NCBI GenBank assembly: GCA_910587505.1
Contig: CAJULD010000011.1
Span: forward strand, 1-64,000
DNA length: 64,000 bases
Direction of reading: 5' to 3'
Origin: an uncultured Oscillospiraceae bacterium
GTDB lineage: Bacteria; Bacillota; Clostridia; Oscillospirales; Oscillospiraceae
The translations under genes and the position numbers were made by a program. The notes under the pieces were generated by a model that was not told the DNA's origin, made no database searches, and was given only the letters and a program-made list of their open reading frames with translations. Shown here piece by piece: positions 50,332-59,108 of this stretch (its first letter is position 1; the number at the start of each line of letters is the position of its first letter).

Positions 50332-51279
50332 TTACCACTCGCTGTAAACAGGATTTACCGTGTCATCCAGAAAGCAGGGCTCACCTAAAATGGTTTTCAG
50401 GTTCTCAAAGCGAACCGGCACGCCGGGGCCGTCCAGTCCGTCCCGCATGACGTGAAAGTGGAGGTGGGGGATAAGGCTTGAGCCGCTGCTGCCCACGCAG
50501 CCGAGCTGCTGTCCGCAGGAAACCGTATCGCCGCGCCGGACCGGAATGCTGTTTTTGCTCAGATGGGCATACAGGGAGTATTCGTTGTCCCCGTGACGGA
50601 GCAGGACGTGGTTTCCGTCTATTCGGGCATGCTCGCCGTACCGGCTCTCCAGCAGGTCCATATCCGTATGGGCGTCCGTGTCATCCAGTCCGTCGAAGAC
50701 CTCCTCCACAACGCCCCCGCAGGCGGCGAAGACCGGCGCGCCCCGGATCACCGGTTCCCGCAGCGTCCCGTCGAAGGAACCGGCGTCAAAGGCAAACTCG
50801 CTGTTCCGGCACCACCTGTGGGAATTCAGGGAGGGATAGGTGTCCGTTACCAGCAGCGTTCCGCGAAGAGGAAACCGGTACGGATTCCGGCTGTGATACG
50901 GCACAATCCGGATATGTTTCTCCAGGATTTCTCCCTCCCGTTTTGCCTCGATAACAAGCTCGCTTACCGCCTCGCTGGAGAAGAATGAGAAGTATTCATG
51001 CATAAAGGCGTTTTGCAGATTCCGGGATCGGCCGAGGATCCGCGGCAGGCTACTTTGCCGGTACCGGGCGGTCTCCTCCCGTCCGTACTGAAAGCGCCGC
51101 GCGATTTCCTCCCCTTCATAGCGGATTGCATGGCAGGGCCGGCTGCCGGCAAGGCACGTCATGGTGATTTCCGAAGGCGGGCCGCCGGCAAATTCCAGAT
51201 ATCTGAGGAAAAAATCATTGTGGAGCATGTGTTCTTCCCGCACAACGGAATAGATGATATCATCTCCTGAGATGGACAT
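50332..51279 (-). CDS. M23 family metallopeptidase (cytoplasmic-looking)
   Basis: A 315-residue protein with a C-terminal LytM/M23 fold: zinc ligands in NSHRWCRNSEFAFDAG (histidine and aspartate) and in HLHFHVM, with NHVLLRHGDNEYSLYAHL between them. M23 enzymes usually cut peptidoglycan cross-bridges, but no signal peptide or membrane segment is seen, so export or role is unclear. The N-terminal ~190 residues have no name I recognise. Start at 51279 behind AAAGGAG; the long open frame upstream overlaps the hydrogenase promoter and is not coding. Confidence 0.78.
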   Translation of the reverse strand: MSISGDDIIYSVVREEHMLHNDFFLRYLEFAGGPPSEITMTCLAGSRPCHAIRYEGEEIARRFQYGREETARYRQSSLPRILGRSRNLQNAFMHEYFSFFSSEAVSELVIEAKREGEILEKHIRIVPYHSRNPYRFPLRGTLLVTDTYPSLNSHRWCRNSEFAFDAGSFDGTLREPVIRGAPVFAACGGVVEEVFDGLDDTDAHTDMDLLESRYGEHARIDGNHVLLRHGDNEYSLYAHLSKNSIPVRRGDTVSCGQQLGCVGSSGSSLIPHLHFHVMRDGLDGPGVPVRFENLKTILGEPCFLDDTVNPVYSEW

Positions 51280-51415
51280 GGGACTTTCTCCTTTATTTCC
51301 AGTTTTTTTGATTGCGGCAGGGGCGGAACCCGGAACCGTATTCAGGCGCGGTGCGCTCCCGTCAGAAGGGCCCCCTGCCGCGCAGGGCGCGGAAAAGAAA
51401 TTGATTCCCGCGGAA

Positions 51416-51444
51416 TTGACATCCCTCCGCCGGTATGATATCCT
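51416..51444 (+). promoter_or_regulatory. Promoter of the hydrogenase gene
   Basis: Perfect TTGACA, 17-base spacer, TATCCT. A TATGAT lies closer but at only 12 bases. Confidence 0.5.
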
Positions 51445-51497
51445 TGCTGTGAGGATCATTCACAGTAAAACTACCTGTATGACAAGGAGGCAATACC

Positions 51498-53003
51498 ATG
51501 CGCGGCATTCCGTCTCTGATTACCGATATCAGAAAGAAGGTCTTCACCGAGGTAGCCCGAATGGCCTACGAGGGGGGCGACTACGCCAGAGCCGAGGACC
51601 TGCCCTATATCATCGTTCCCGGCGACAAGGCCATGCACCGGGAGTCCATTTTTCTGGAGCGGGCCATTGCCGGCGAGCGGGTGCGGCTGGCCATGGGCCT
51701 GTCCATCCGGCCAATCCAGACCCGCTCCCTCATGACCGAGGGCATGGACCAGGCGGCCATCGCCGAGCAATACTACGAACCTCCCCTGATTAACATCATC
51801 CCCTATGCCTGCCATGCCTGCCCCACCAGGCAGTACAGGGTGACCGAAAACTGCCAGAACTGTCTGGCCGCCTCCTGCCAGAAGGTCTGCCCCAGGGGGG
51901 CCATTTCCTTTATCAACGGCAAGAGCCGGATCGATCCGGACAAGTGCATCAAATGCGGCAAGTGCGCCAAAGCCTGCCCCTATCACGCCATTATCTACAT
52001 GGAGCGGCCCTGCATGGCGGCCTGCGGCATGGACGCCATCGTCTCCGACGACAACGGCAAGGCCGTCATCAATCAGGACAGGTGCGTGGCCTGCGGCCAG
52101 TGCCTGGTCAGCTGCCCCTTCGGCGCCATTGTGGACAAGGGACAGATTTTCCAGGTGGTCCGCTCCATTATGGAGAAGGATAAAGTGGTTGCCATTGTAG
52201 CGCCCGCTTTCATCGGCCAGTTCGGCAGGGACTCTACGCCGGAAAAGTTCACCACCGCCATGAAGATGCTGGGCTTTGACCGGGTGGTGGAGGTGGCGGT
52301 GGGCGCGGATATGTGTACCATCGAGGAAGCGGAGGACTTTTTGATGAAGGTACCCGCCGAACAGGATTTCATGGCTACCTCCTGCTGCCCCGCGTGGCAC
52401 TCCATGGTGGAAAAGCTCTTCCCCGCCCAGTTTGAGAACCTCTCCATGACCCTGACCCCCATGGTTTTCACCGCCCGGCTGGTGAAGAAGCAGGACCCCG
52501 GCTGCAAGGTGGTCTTCGTCGGACCCTGCGCCGCCAAAAAGCTGGAGGCCATCCGGGAGAACATCCGCTCCGACGTGGACTTCGTACTGACCTTTGAGGA
52601 GCTCCAGGGCATGTTCGAGGCCAGAGGCGTCGATTTCGCCTCCATTCCCGAGGGTGAGTCCATGCGGGAGGGCACGGCGGCGGGCCGGGGCTTTGCCGTA
52701 TCCGGCGGCGTGGCCGGAGCGGTGGAGCGGGTAATCCACCAGACCGACCCCAACCTGGAGGTCAGGACCGTCCGGGCCGAGGGCCTCAGAGAGTGCAGGA
52801 AAATGATGACCCTGGCCAGGGCCGGAAAGTACAACGGTTATCTGCTGGAGGGCATGGCCTGTCCCGGAGGCTGCGTGGCCGGGGCGGGAACCCTGCTGCC
52901 GGTGGAGCTGGCCGCCACGGTGGTGGGCCGGTATCAGAAGGAGGCCGATGAGGACAGCCCCCTCAACAGTCCCTACCGCAGCGCCGGCAGAGAGCTCGAC
53001 TGA
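51498..53003 (+). CDS. [FeFe] hydrogenase, group B-like monomeric
   Basis: A 501-residue iron-sulfur protein. The H-cluster motifs are all present: L1 TSCCPAW, L2 VGPCAAKK (group B form rather than MPCxxKxxE), and L3 GMACPGGCVAGAG. The N-terminal half is cysteine-rich, with NCQNCLAASCQKVC, CIKCGKCAKAC and CVACGQCLVSC (two ferredoxin-type 4Fe-4S sites and an extra cluster region). It would exchange protons and H2 with ferredoxin in the cytoplasm; group B enzymes are little studied. Maturation genes (hydE/F/G) are not in the window. The start follows AAGGAGG. Confidence 0.9.
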   Translation: MRGIPSLITDIRKKVFTEVARMAYEGGDYARAEDLPYIIVPGDKAMHRESIFLERAIAGERVRLAMGLSIRPIQTRSLMTEGMDQAAIAEQYYEPPLINIIPYACHACPTRQYRVTENCQNCLAASCQKVCPRGAISFINGKSRIDPDKCIKCGKCAKACPYHAIIYMERPCMAACGMDAIVSDDNGKAVINQDRCVACGQCLVSCPFGAIVDKGQIFQVVRSIMEKDKVVAIVAPAFIGQFGRDSTPEKFTTAMKMLGFDRVVEVAVGADMCTIEEAEDFLMKVPAEQDFMATSCCPAWHSMVEKLFPAQFENLSMTLTPMVFTARLVKKQDPGCKVVFVGPCAAKKLEAIRENIRSDVDFVLTFEELQGMFEARGVDFASIPEGESMREGTAAGRGFAVSGGVAGAVERVIHQTDPNLEVRTVRAEGLRECRKMMTLARAGKYNGYLLEGMACPGGCVAGAGTLLPVELAATVVGRYQKEADEDSPLNSPYRSAGRELD

Positions 53004-53025
53004 TTTTCCGGGCCGCCCCTGCGTC

Positions 53026-53054
53026 TTGAAAAATTTTCCGGAAAGGAATATAAT
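53026..53054 (+). promoter_or_regulatory. Promoter of the cytidylate-kinase-like gene
   Basis: TTGAAA, 17-base spacer, perfect TATAAT. Confidence 0.75.
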
Positions 53055-53103
53055 AAAGACCGTAAGCGCTCAACCAGTCTGCGGAGTGAAAGGGAGGTAC
53101 AGC

Positions 53104-53712
53104 ATGAATCAGATCATTACCATCAGCCGGGAATTCGGCAGCGGAGGGCGGGAATTCGGCCGCCGCCTGTCGGAGAATCTGGGCTTCGCCTACTATGACC
53201 AGGAAATCGTCCAGGAAATCGCCAAACGCACGGAGCTGTCCGAACGGTATGTCCAGCAGGTCATGGGCCACCGGCCCATCTCTTCCTACCCCATTCACAT
53301 CGGACGGAGTTTCCGGATGATGGCCGATCCCCATCTGGATCAGAGCCAGAACATCTACCGGGAGCAGTGCAACATCCTGCGGGAAATGGCGGCTAAATCC
53401 AGCTGCGTCATCGTGGGCCGCTGCGCGGACTACATCTTACAGGAGGAGGACCCCTTCCGCATTTTCGTATACGCCGACATGCCCAGCAAGGTGACGCGCT
53501 GCCGGGAAAAGAATTATGAGAAAGAGGAGCTGACCGACCGGGAGCTGGAGCGCCGCATCAACGCCGTCAACCGCCGCCGGGCGGATTACTACGAATACTG
53601 CACCGGGCAGAAGTGGGGCGACCGTATCCACTACGACCTGTGCATCAACACCACCCAGGGCACAGTCAAGGGAATCGCCGCCGCCGTGGCCCGGCTGTTT
53701 CTCACACAGTGA
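53104..53712 (+). CDS. Cytidylate kinase-like family protein
   Basis: A 202-residue P-loop protein of the family related to cytidylate kinase. It begins ITISREFGSGGREFGRRL, where the phosphate-binding loop differs from GxxGxGKS, then FAYYDQEIVQEIAK, VGRCADYIL and the lid VNRRRADYYEYCTGQKW. These proteins are common in Clostridia beside metabolic genes; the real substrate is unknown, and housekeeping Cmk is a different branch. Start at 53104 behind GGGAGGTAC. Confidence 0.85.
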   Translation: MNQIITISREFGSGGREFGRRLSENLGFAYYDQEIVQEIAKRTELSERYVQQVMGHRPISSYPIHIGRSFRMMADPHLDQSQNIYREQCNILREMAAKSSCVIVGRCADYILQEEDPFRIFVYADMPSKVTRCREKNYEKEELTDRELERRINAVNRRRADYYEYCTGQKWGDRIHYDLCINTTQGTVKGIAAAVARLFLTQ

Positions 53713-53717
53713 CCACA

Positions 53718-53749
53718 CAGGCGCGGGGACGCATGCGTCCCCGCGCCTG
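53718..53749. terminator. Perfect palindrome ending two convergent genes
   Basis: A 32-base perfect palindrome centred on GCATGC, between the kinase-like gene (+) and glgX (-). The RNA would form a GC-rich hairpin; T-runs are weak on both sides. Confidence 0.6.
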
Positions 53750-53845
53750 TCTGTCCGGGTGTGTCCGGGAAACGGCAAAACAACGATTTCTCCAAAAGTT
53801 TTTCTTTTGATCCTTTTCTCTGTTCCCAAGGAAAAGAACGTCTGC

Positions 53846-55966
53846 CTATCTCCCCACAAACACCATCACGCTCCGGGGCCGGATGGTAAACCCGCCGGAG
53901 ACCTGCCTCACGGCGGCGGGAGCGCCCTCCTCCCAGGTATCCACCGCCAGCGTCCAGCAGGCGGAGGCCGGCAGCTCCGGCAGCCGGACAGACAGCTCCT
54001 CCCACCAGGCGTTGGAGGCCACATAGACCACCTGGGGCCCCGCGCCCCGTTCGCCGCCGGTAAACAGGACGCCCACATACCGGTCATGGGACCCGAATCC
54101 GTTCAGAGGACCGTTGACGCCGTAGAAGCTGACGTCCGGGTGGCCCCAGCAGCCCTCGCTGATGTTGGCGCGGAGGACCCGGTGCTCCATGCGGAAGCGG
54201 ATCATGTACTGGAAGAACCGGAACATATCCCGGTTTTTCTTCAGCAGCGTCCAGTCCAGCCAGGAGGTGATATTGTCCTGACAGTACGCGTTATTGTTGC
54301 CGAACTGGGTATTGGAAAACTCGTCTCCGGCCAGGAACATGGGAATGCCCCGGGAGCACATCAGCAGCGTGAAGGCGTTGCGGCACATCCTCCGCCGCAG
54401 CGCGTTGATGCCGGAGTCCCCGGTCTCGCCCTCCGCGCCGCAGTTCCAGCTGTTGTTGTCGTTGGCCCCGTCCGTGTTGTTCCAGCCGTTCTTCAGATTG
54501 TGCTTCTCATTGTAGGAGTACAGGTCCCACAGGGTAAATCCGTCGTGGCAGGTGATGAAATTGACGGAGGCGTCCTTCCGGCCGGACCGGCCGTACATAT
54601 CCCAGGAGCCCACCAGGCGCAGGGCCGCCGCCTGGGCGAACCCCTCGTCTCCCTTGAGGTAGCGCCGCATGTCGTCCCGGTAGCGCCCGTTCCACTCCGC
54701 CCAGCGGTTCCAGGAGGGGAAGGACCCCACCTGATACAGCCCCGCCGCGTCCCAGGCCTCGGCAATCAGCTTCACATCCCCCAGAATGGGGTCGAAGGCC
54801 ATCGCCTGGAGCAGGGGCGGCTTGTTCATGGGCGAGCCGTCCTCGTTGCGTCCCAGAATGGACGCCAGATCAAACCGGAAGCCGTCCACCCGATAGGTGG
54901 TCACCCAGTAGCGCAGGCAGTTCATAATCATCTGGTGGACGATGGGGTGGTTGCAGTTGAGGGTGTTGCCGCAGCCGCTGAAATTGTAGTATTTTCCATC
55001 CGGCGTCAGCAGGTAGTAAATATTGTTGTCAAAGCCCTTGAAGGAGAAAAAGGGTCCCCGTTCGTTGCCCTCTGCGGTGTGGTTGAACACCACGTCCAGG
55101 TAAACCTCCATCCCCAGCTGGTGGCAGGCCAGAATCAGCGTCTTCAGCTCGGTACCCTCCCGGTTGAACTCGGTCCCGGCGGCATAGCTGGTATTGGGCG
55201 CGAAAAAGCTGACGGTGCTGTACCCCCAGTAATTATAGAGCTTCTGTCCGTCCACCTCCCGGTAGTCCTGCATCTCGTCAAACTCGAAAATGGGCATCAG
55301 CTCGATGGCGTTGATCCCCAGCTCCCTGAGGTAGGGCAGCTTTTCCATCAGCCCGGCGAAGGTGCCGGGGTGCCGCACGCCGGAAGACGCATCCCTGGTG
55401 AACCCCCGGACATGGAGCTCATAGATCACCAGGTCCTCCATGGGGATCAACGGCGCGGCCAGATCTCCCCAGTCGAAGTCGTCCTTCACCACCCGCGCCT
55501 TGTAATGCTGGCCCCTGGGGGAGGTTGCGCCCCACTCGCTCTGGCCGGTGACCGCCTTGGCGTAGGGGTCCAGCAGGTACTTGCTCCTGTCAAAAATCTT
55601 TCCCGTTTCCGGCTCATAGGGGCCGTCCACCCGGTAGGCGTATTCAAACTCCTCGATGTTCAGCTTGAAGACGATCATGGAGTACACGTTGCCGATCCGG
55701 TAGTGCCGGGGAAAGGGCAGCACGGCGAAGGGCTCGGCAGCCTCCCGGTGGAACAGCAGCAGCTCGATGGAGGAAGCGCCGTGAGAGTATACCGTGAAAT
55801 TCACGCCGCCGGGGATGGCGGTGGCTCCGTTGATATCATAGAAACCGGGCCGCACGTCAAACCCGTCAATGGTGTCCAGCGGCACCAAGTGAATGGTCCG
55901 GGGCAGCTTCTCCACCATCAGCCCGCCGCTCTTCCGGGACGGGTCCAGCCACTTCTCTGTCATCAT
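53846..55966 (-). CDS. glgX: Glycogen debranching enzyme GlgX / isoamylase-type
   Basis: A 706-residue GH13 enzyme (subfamily 11-like) that cleaves alpha-1,6 branch points of glycogen or related glucans. An N-terminal CBM48-like domain (VNFTVYSHGASSIELLLFHRE) precedes the barrel. Catalytic residues: nucleophile in VDGFRFDLAS, acid in LIAEAWD, stabiliser in TCHDGFTLWDL. No signal peptide. It follows the ZIP gene by 16 bases with an AGGAGG site, so both are co-transcribed; no other glycogen gene is nearby. Confidence 0.93.
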   Translation of the reverse strand: MMTEKWLDPSRKSGGLMVEKLPRTIHLVPLDTIDGFDVRPGFYDINGATAIPGGVNFTVYSHGASSIELLLFHREAAEPFAVLPFPRHYRIGNVYSMIVFKLNIEEFEYAYRVDGPYEPETGKIFDRSKYLLDPYAKAVTGQSEWGATSPRGQHYKARVVKDDFDWGDLAAPLIPMEDLVIYELHVRGFTRDASSGVRHPGTFAGLMEKLPYLRELGINAIELMPIFEFDEMQDYREVDGQKLYNYWGYSTVSFFAPNTSYAAGTEFNREGTELKTLILACHQLGMEVYLDVVFNHTAEGNERGPFFSFKGFDNNIYYLLTPDGKYYNFSGCGNTLNCNHPIVHQMIMNCLRYWVTTYRVDGFRFDLASILGRNEDGSPMNKPPLLQAMAFDPILGDVKLIAEAWDAAGLYQVGSFPSWNRWAEWNGRYRDDMRRYLKGDEGFAQAAALRLVGSWDMYGRSGRKDASVNFITCHDGFTLWDLYSYNEKHNLKNGWNNTDGANDNNSWNCGAEGETGDSGINALRRRMCRNAFTLLMCSRGIPMFLAGDEFSNTQFGNNNAYCQDNITSWLDWTLLKKNRDMFRFFQYMIRFRMEHRVLRANISEGCWGHPDVSFYGVNGPLNGFGSHDRYVGVLFTGGERGAGPQVVYVASNAWWEELSVRLPELPASACWTLAVDTWEEGAPAAVRQVSGGFTIRPRSVMVFVGR

Positions 55967-55982
55967 CCGTTGATTCCTCCTG

Positions 55983-56828
55983 TCAATGGGTATGCATAAA
56001 AATCAGCGCCATGCCCAGCAGCATGCCCAGCATGGTGGCCAGACCGGACATCCGGTCCTGCCACAGGTGCTCCGATTCCGGCAGCAGCTCGCCGAAGATC
56101 ACGTACAGCATGGCCCCGGCGGCAAAGCTGAGGGACACGGACAGCACCAGGGGGTTCATCGTCCCCGCGCCATAGCCGATCAGCGCGCCCGCAATGGCGG
56201 GCAGGCCGCTGAGTGCGGCGATTCCCACCGCTCCGGCCCGCTTTCCGCCGCCGGCCAGCAGCGGCGAGGCAATGCTCATGCCCTCCGGGATGTTGTGCAG
56301 TCCGATAATCAGCGCGGCCAGCACGCCGTCCCCGGCATGGGCCGCTCCGGCGAAGGTGGCTCCGATGGCCATGCCCACCGGCATGTTGTGCAGCGCCACC
56401 GCCGCGGCCAGCACCAGCCCCGCCGTATGAAGGGTGTGCCGCCCGCAGGCGCAGAGCTCGCCGCTGCCTCCGCCCGGCGCGGCGGCGCGGGCGCGGCCAT
56501 GGCTGTGCCCGTGGGCGCGGTTCGACTCATGGCCGCCGTGGCTGTGGGTATGGTGAGCCTGCCTGTCGATCCAGCAGTTGAGAAGGCAGGTGAGGAGATA
56601 GCCGATCATGATCCAGCACAGCACCGGCAGAATGCCGGACTCCTCCGCCGCGTCCGCCACCAGGTCAAAGCAGGTCACGCTGAGCATCACGCCCGCGGTA
56701 AAACGCAGCAGCAGGCTCACCGCCCGGTCCGAAGGGCTGTGGATCATGGCGGCCAGCACGCCGCCCAGCGCCAGCCCGCCCACGCCGGTTGCCGCCGTTA
56801 TCAGAAAGATCGTGAAATAGTCCTGCAT
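55983..56828 (-). CDS. ZIP family metal transporter
   Basis: A 281-residue transporter of the ZupT type with about eight membrane segments. The metal-binding signatures ALHNMPVGMAIG and GLHNIPEGMSIASPL lie in the fourth and fifth segments. The long loop after the third segment is histidine-rich (HHTHSHGGHESNRAHGHSHG) and has CACG, as in zinc-handling members. It probably brings zinc or another divalent metal into the cell. Its promoter -35 lies in the tail of the tsaD terminator. Confidence 0.9.
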   Translation of the reverse strand: MQDYFTIFLITAATGVGGLALGGVLAAMIHSPSDRAVSLLLRFTAGVMLSVTCFDLVADAAEESGILPVLCWIMIGYLLTCLLNCWIDRQAHHTHSHGGHESNRAHGHSHGRARAAAPGGGSGELCACGRHTLHTAGLVLAAAVALHNMPVGMAIGATFAGAAHAGDGVLAALIIGLHNIPEGMSIASPLLAGGGKRAGAVGIAALSGLPAIAGALIGYGAGTMNPLVLSVSLSFAAGAMLYVIFGELLPESEHLWQDRMSGLATMLGMLLGMALIFMHTH

Positions 56829-56871
56829 GTATGATCCCTGCTTCCATTATCCGTATTTCGCCCGATGAAAC

Positions 56872-56900
56872 AGTATAGCAGATACGGAATAAAAAGGCAA
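56872..56900 (-). promoter_or_regulatory. Promoter of the ZIP-glgX operon
   Basis: Minus strand TTGCCT, 17-base spacer, TGC then TATACT (extended -10). Confidence 0.75.
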
Positions 56901-56902
56901 AC

Positions 56903-56929
56903 AGATTTCGGCGAAGATCGCCGAAATCT
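56903..56929 (-). terminator. Terminator of proC-tsaD
   Basis: AGATTTCGGCGA pairs exactly with TCGCCGAAATCT over 3 bases, followed on the minus strand by GTTTGCCTTTTT. The -35 box of the ZIP promoter lies in this tail. Confidence 0.75.
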
Positions 56930-56995
56930 ATTCCTGATGCAGGGCGCTTTTGTTGCGCTGCGACGTACCGGGTCTGATTCTGCCGGCAGAGCTCT

Positions 56996-57997
56996 TTATA
57001 TCTCAAGATTTGCAAATGCATTCAGGCTGCTGTCCGCCCCTGCTCCGGCCAGATACTCATAGTACGCCTGGCTGCCAATCATGGCCCCGTTGTCGCCGCA
57101 GAGCCGCAGGGGCGGCAGATACAGCCTGATCCCGTTCTCCTCACAGGCCCGCTCCAGGTCCCGCCGGATGGTCCGGTTGGCCGCCACGCCCCCGGCGGCG
57201 GTCAGGACCCGCCGCCCCGTGCGCCGGGCCGCCTCCATGGTCCGGGGGACCAGCTCGCCGCTGATGGCCGCCGTCACCGACGCCGCCAGGCCGGGCAGAT
57301 CCAGCGCCTCCCCCTTCTGTGAGGCGTTGTGAATCAGATTCACCGCCGCCGTCTTCAGTCCGGAGAAGGACATATCCAGATCGTTTCCCGCCGTCCTGGC
57401 CCGGGGCAGGGGGTATTTTGCCGGATCCCCGCCCTGGGCAAGATCGTCCATGGGCTTCCCGCCGGGATAGGGCAGACCCAGCACCCTGGCAATCTTGTCA
57501 AAGCACTCCCCCGCCGCGTCGTCGCGGGTGGCCCCCAGAATGGTCATGTCCGTATACCCCGCCACGTCCACGATCATGGAGTTCCCCCCCGAAATGCACA
57601 GGGCCAGAAAGGGCGGCTCCAGCTCAGGAAAGGCCAGATAGTTGGCCGCAATATGGCCCCGGAGGTGATGGACGGGAATCAACGGCCTGCCCAGCGCCAG
57701 GGCGGCGCTTTTGGCAAAGTTCACCGCCACCAGCAGCGCCCCGATGAGGCCGGGACCATACGTCACCGCCACCGCGTCAATATCGTTTCCCGTGACCCCG
57801 GCTTCCGCCAGGGCCCGATCCGCCAGGGAGGCAATGGCCTCCACATGCTTCCGGGATGCAATTTCCGGCACCACGCCGCCATAAATGGCGTGCACGTCCA
57901 CCTGGGAGAGAATCGCGTCGGAGCGGATGATCCGGCCGTCCTCTACCACAGCGACGGCAGTTTCGTCACAGGAGGACTCAAAGGCTAAAATCAGCAT
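56996..57997 (-). CDS. tsaD: tRNA t6A37 threonylcarbamoyltransferase TsaD
   Basis: A 333-residue ASKHA-fold enzyme that moves the threonylcarbamoyl group onto A37 of ANN-reading tRNAs, with TsaB and TsaE. It begins ILAFESSCDETAVAV; the metal-binding histidines lie in VHHLRGHIAANYL; the nucleotide site has CISGGNS and GGVAANRTIRR. Length is normal. The start lies 3 bases after the proC stop, so the two form an operon. It makes the substrate of MtaB (21239). Confidence 0.96.
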   Translation of the reverse strand: MLILAFESSCDETAVAVVEDGRIIRSDAILSQVDVHAIYGGVVPEIASRKHVEAIASLADRALAEAGVTGNDIDAVAVTYGPGLIGALLVAVNFAKSAALALGRPLIPVHHLRGHIAANYLAFPELEPPFLALCISGGNSMIVDVAGYTDMTILGATRDDAAGECFDKIARVLGLPYPGGKPMDDLAQGGDPAKYPLPRARTAGNDLDMSFSGLKTAAVNLIHNASQKGEALDLPGLAASVTAAISGELVPRTMEAARRTGRRVLTAAGGVAANRTIRRDLERACEENGIRLYLPPLRLCGDNGAMIGSQAYYEYLAGAGADSSLNAFANLEI

Positions 57998-58000
57998 TTC

Positions 58001-58810
58001 CTATTTCCCCAGTTCCTTCGTCTTTTCCACGGCGGCAATCACCGCGTCCATGGCCGCTCCCCGGAAGCCCCGCTCCTCCAGAGTCCGGACCCCCGCAATG
58101 GTGGAGCCGCCGGGGGAACAGACCGCGTCCTTCAATACGCCGGGATGGTCTCCGGCGGCCAGCTGGAGAGCGGCGGTCCCCTTCACCATCCGGGCGGCGT
58201 AGAGCAGGGCCTTTTCCCTCGGCAGGCCGCAGGCCACGCCCCCGTCCGCCAGAGCCTCCAGCAGCAGGCACACAAAGGCCGGACCGCAGCCGGATACCGC
58301 GCTGCCCGCGTCGATAAGCTTTTCCTCCAGCCGGTCAACGGTCCCCGCGCCGGACATGGCCTCCATGAATTCCGCCAGCTCCTCCTCCGTCACCCTCCCG
58401 TTGGCGTCGCAGAGGATCACGCCCTCTCCCACGGCGCAGGGCGTGTTGGGCATGATGCGGATCACGGGGTAATCGCCCCCCGCCATCTCCGCAATGCGCG
58501 CCATGGTCAGCCCCGCCGCCATAGTGACCAGGATAAACCGGTCCCGCCGGCCGGCCAGAACGGGCCTGAGCTCCGTCAGGAGGCCCTCCATCATCCGGGG
58601 CTTGACCCCCAGGAAGACATACTTCCCCTCCTCCGCCGCCTGGGCGGCGGAGCCGCAGGCGCAGCCCAGCTCCAACGCCAGGGTCCGGGCCCTGCCGGGG
58701 GTACGGTTGGACAGCAGGATGTGCTCCGGCGGCAGCTTCCGCGCCGCCGCCCGGGCCAGCGCCCCGCCCATATTGCCGGTACCAATGAAAGAAAAGGTGC
58801 AGGTTGACAT
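58001..58810 (-). CDS. proC: Pyrroline-5-carboxylate reductase
   Basis: A 269-residue NAD(P)H-dependent reductase, the last step of proline synthesis. The Rossmann fingerprint is FIGTGNMGGALA; IRIMPNTPCAVGEG and the C-terminal VCSPGGSTIAGVRTLEERGFRGAAMDAV are diagnostic. The start at 58810 follows GGGAGG. Its promoter lies about 220 bases upstream, leaving a long, strongly folded leader. Confidence 0.95.
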   Translation of the reverse strand: MSTCTFSFIGTGNMGGALARAAARKLPPEHILLSNRTPGRARTLALELGCACGSAAQAAEEGKYVFLGVKPRMMEGLLTELRPVLAGRRDRFILVTMAAGLTMARIAEMAGGDYPVIRIMPNTPCAVGEGVILCDANGRVTEEELAEFMEAMSGAGTVDRLEEKLIDAGSAVSGCGPAFVCLLLEALADGGVACGLPREKALLYAARMVKGTAALQLAAGDHPGVLKDAVCSPGGSTIAGVRTLEERGFRGAAMDAVIAAVEKTKELGK

Positions 58811-58875
58811 GTATTCGACCTCCCGGAAAATGATATTGAGGAAACGGGCGCGCAGCCGTTTGCCTGGAAATAAGC

Positions 58876-58907
58876 GCCCCCCGCCGCCAAATCAGGCGGC
58901 GGGGGGC
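58876..58907 (-). terminator. GC-rich hairpin in the proC leader
   Basis: GCCCCCCGCCGCC pairs exactly with GGCGGCGGGGGGC over a 6-base loop. The minus-strand tail is GCTTATTTCC, a weak T-run, 66 bases ahead of the proC start. Confidence 0.55.
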
Positions 58908-59029
58908 ATATAGAAAGGTGCGCCGCCGAGACGGGATCAGCCCTGCCCGAAGCCGGCTAGATCATCAGGCCGCAGACCGTCCGCGCACCGGCCGGCGCGT
59001 TCCTCCCGAATGGGGGAGGAGGGGTTTCT
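58908..59029 (-). ncRNA. Possible structured leader or small RNA ahead of proC
   Basis: The transcript from the promoter at 59036-59064 would begin near 59029. It contains a TCCTCCC/GGGAGGA hairpin (59001-59020), a GCGC-rich hairpin (58984-58999), a further GC-rich segment, and ends in the stem at 58876-58907. I could not match it to a known riboswitch or to 6S or SRP RNA. Confidence 0.35.
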
Positions 59030-59035
59030 GCGAGT

Positions 59036-59064
59036 ATCATACCACATTCGGGCCCGTTCGGCAA
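59036..59064 (-). promoter_or_regulatory. Promoter of the proC-tsaD operon
   Basis: Minus strand TTGCCG, 17-base spacer, TGG then TATGAT (extended -10). Confidence 0.75.
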
Positions 59065-59108
59065 TAGGTAATTTTCGTTATTTCCAATTTCCGGAAAACC
59101 GGAGGCCC

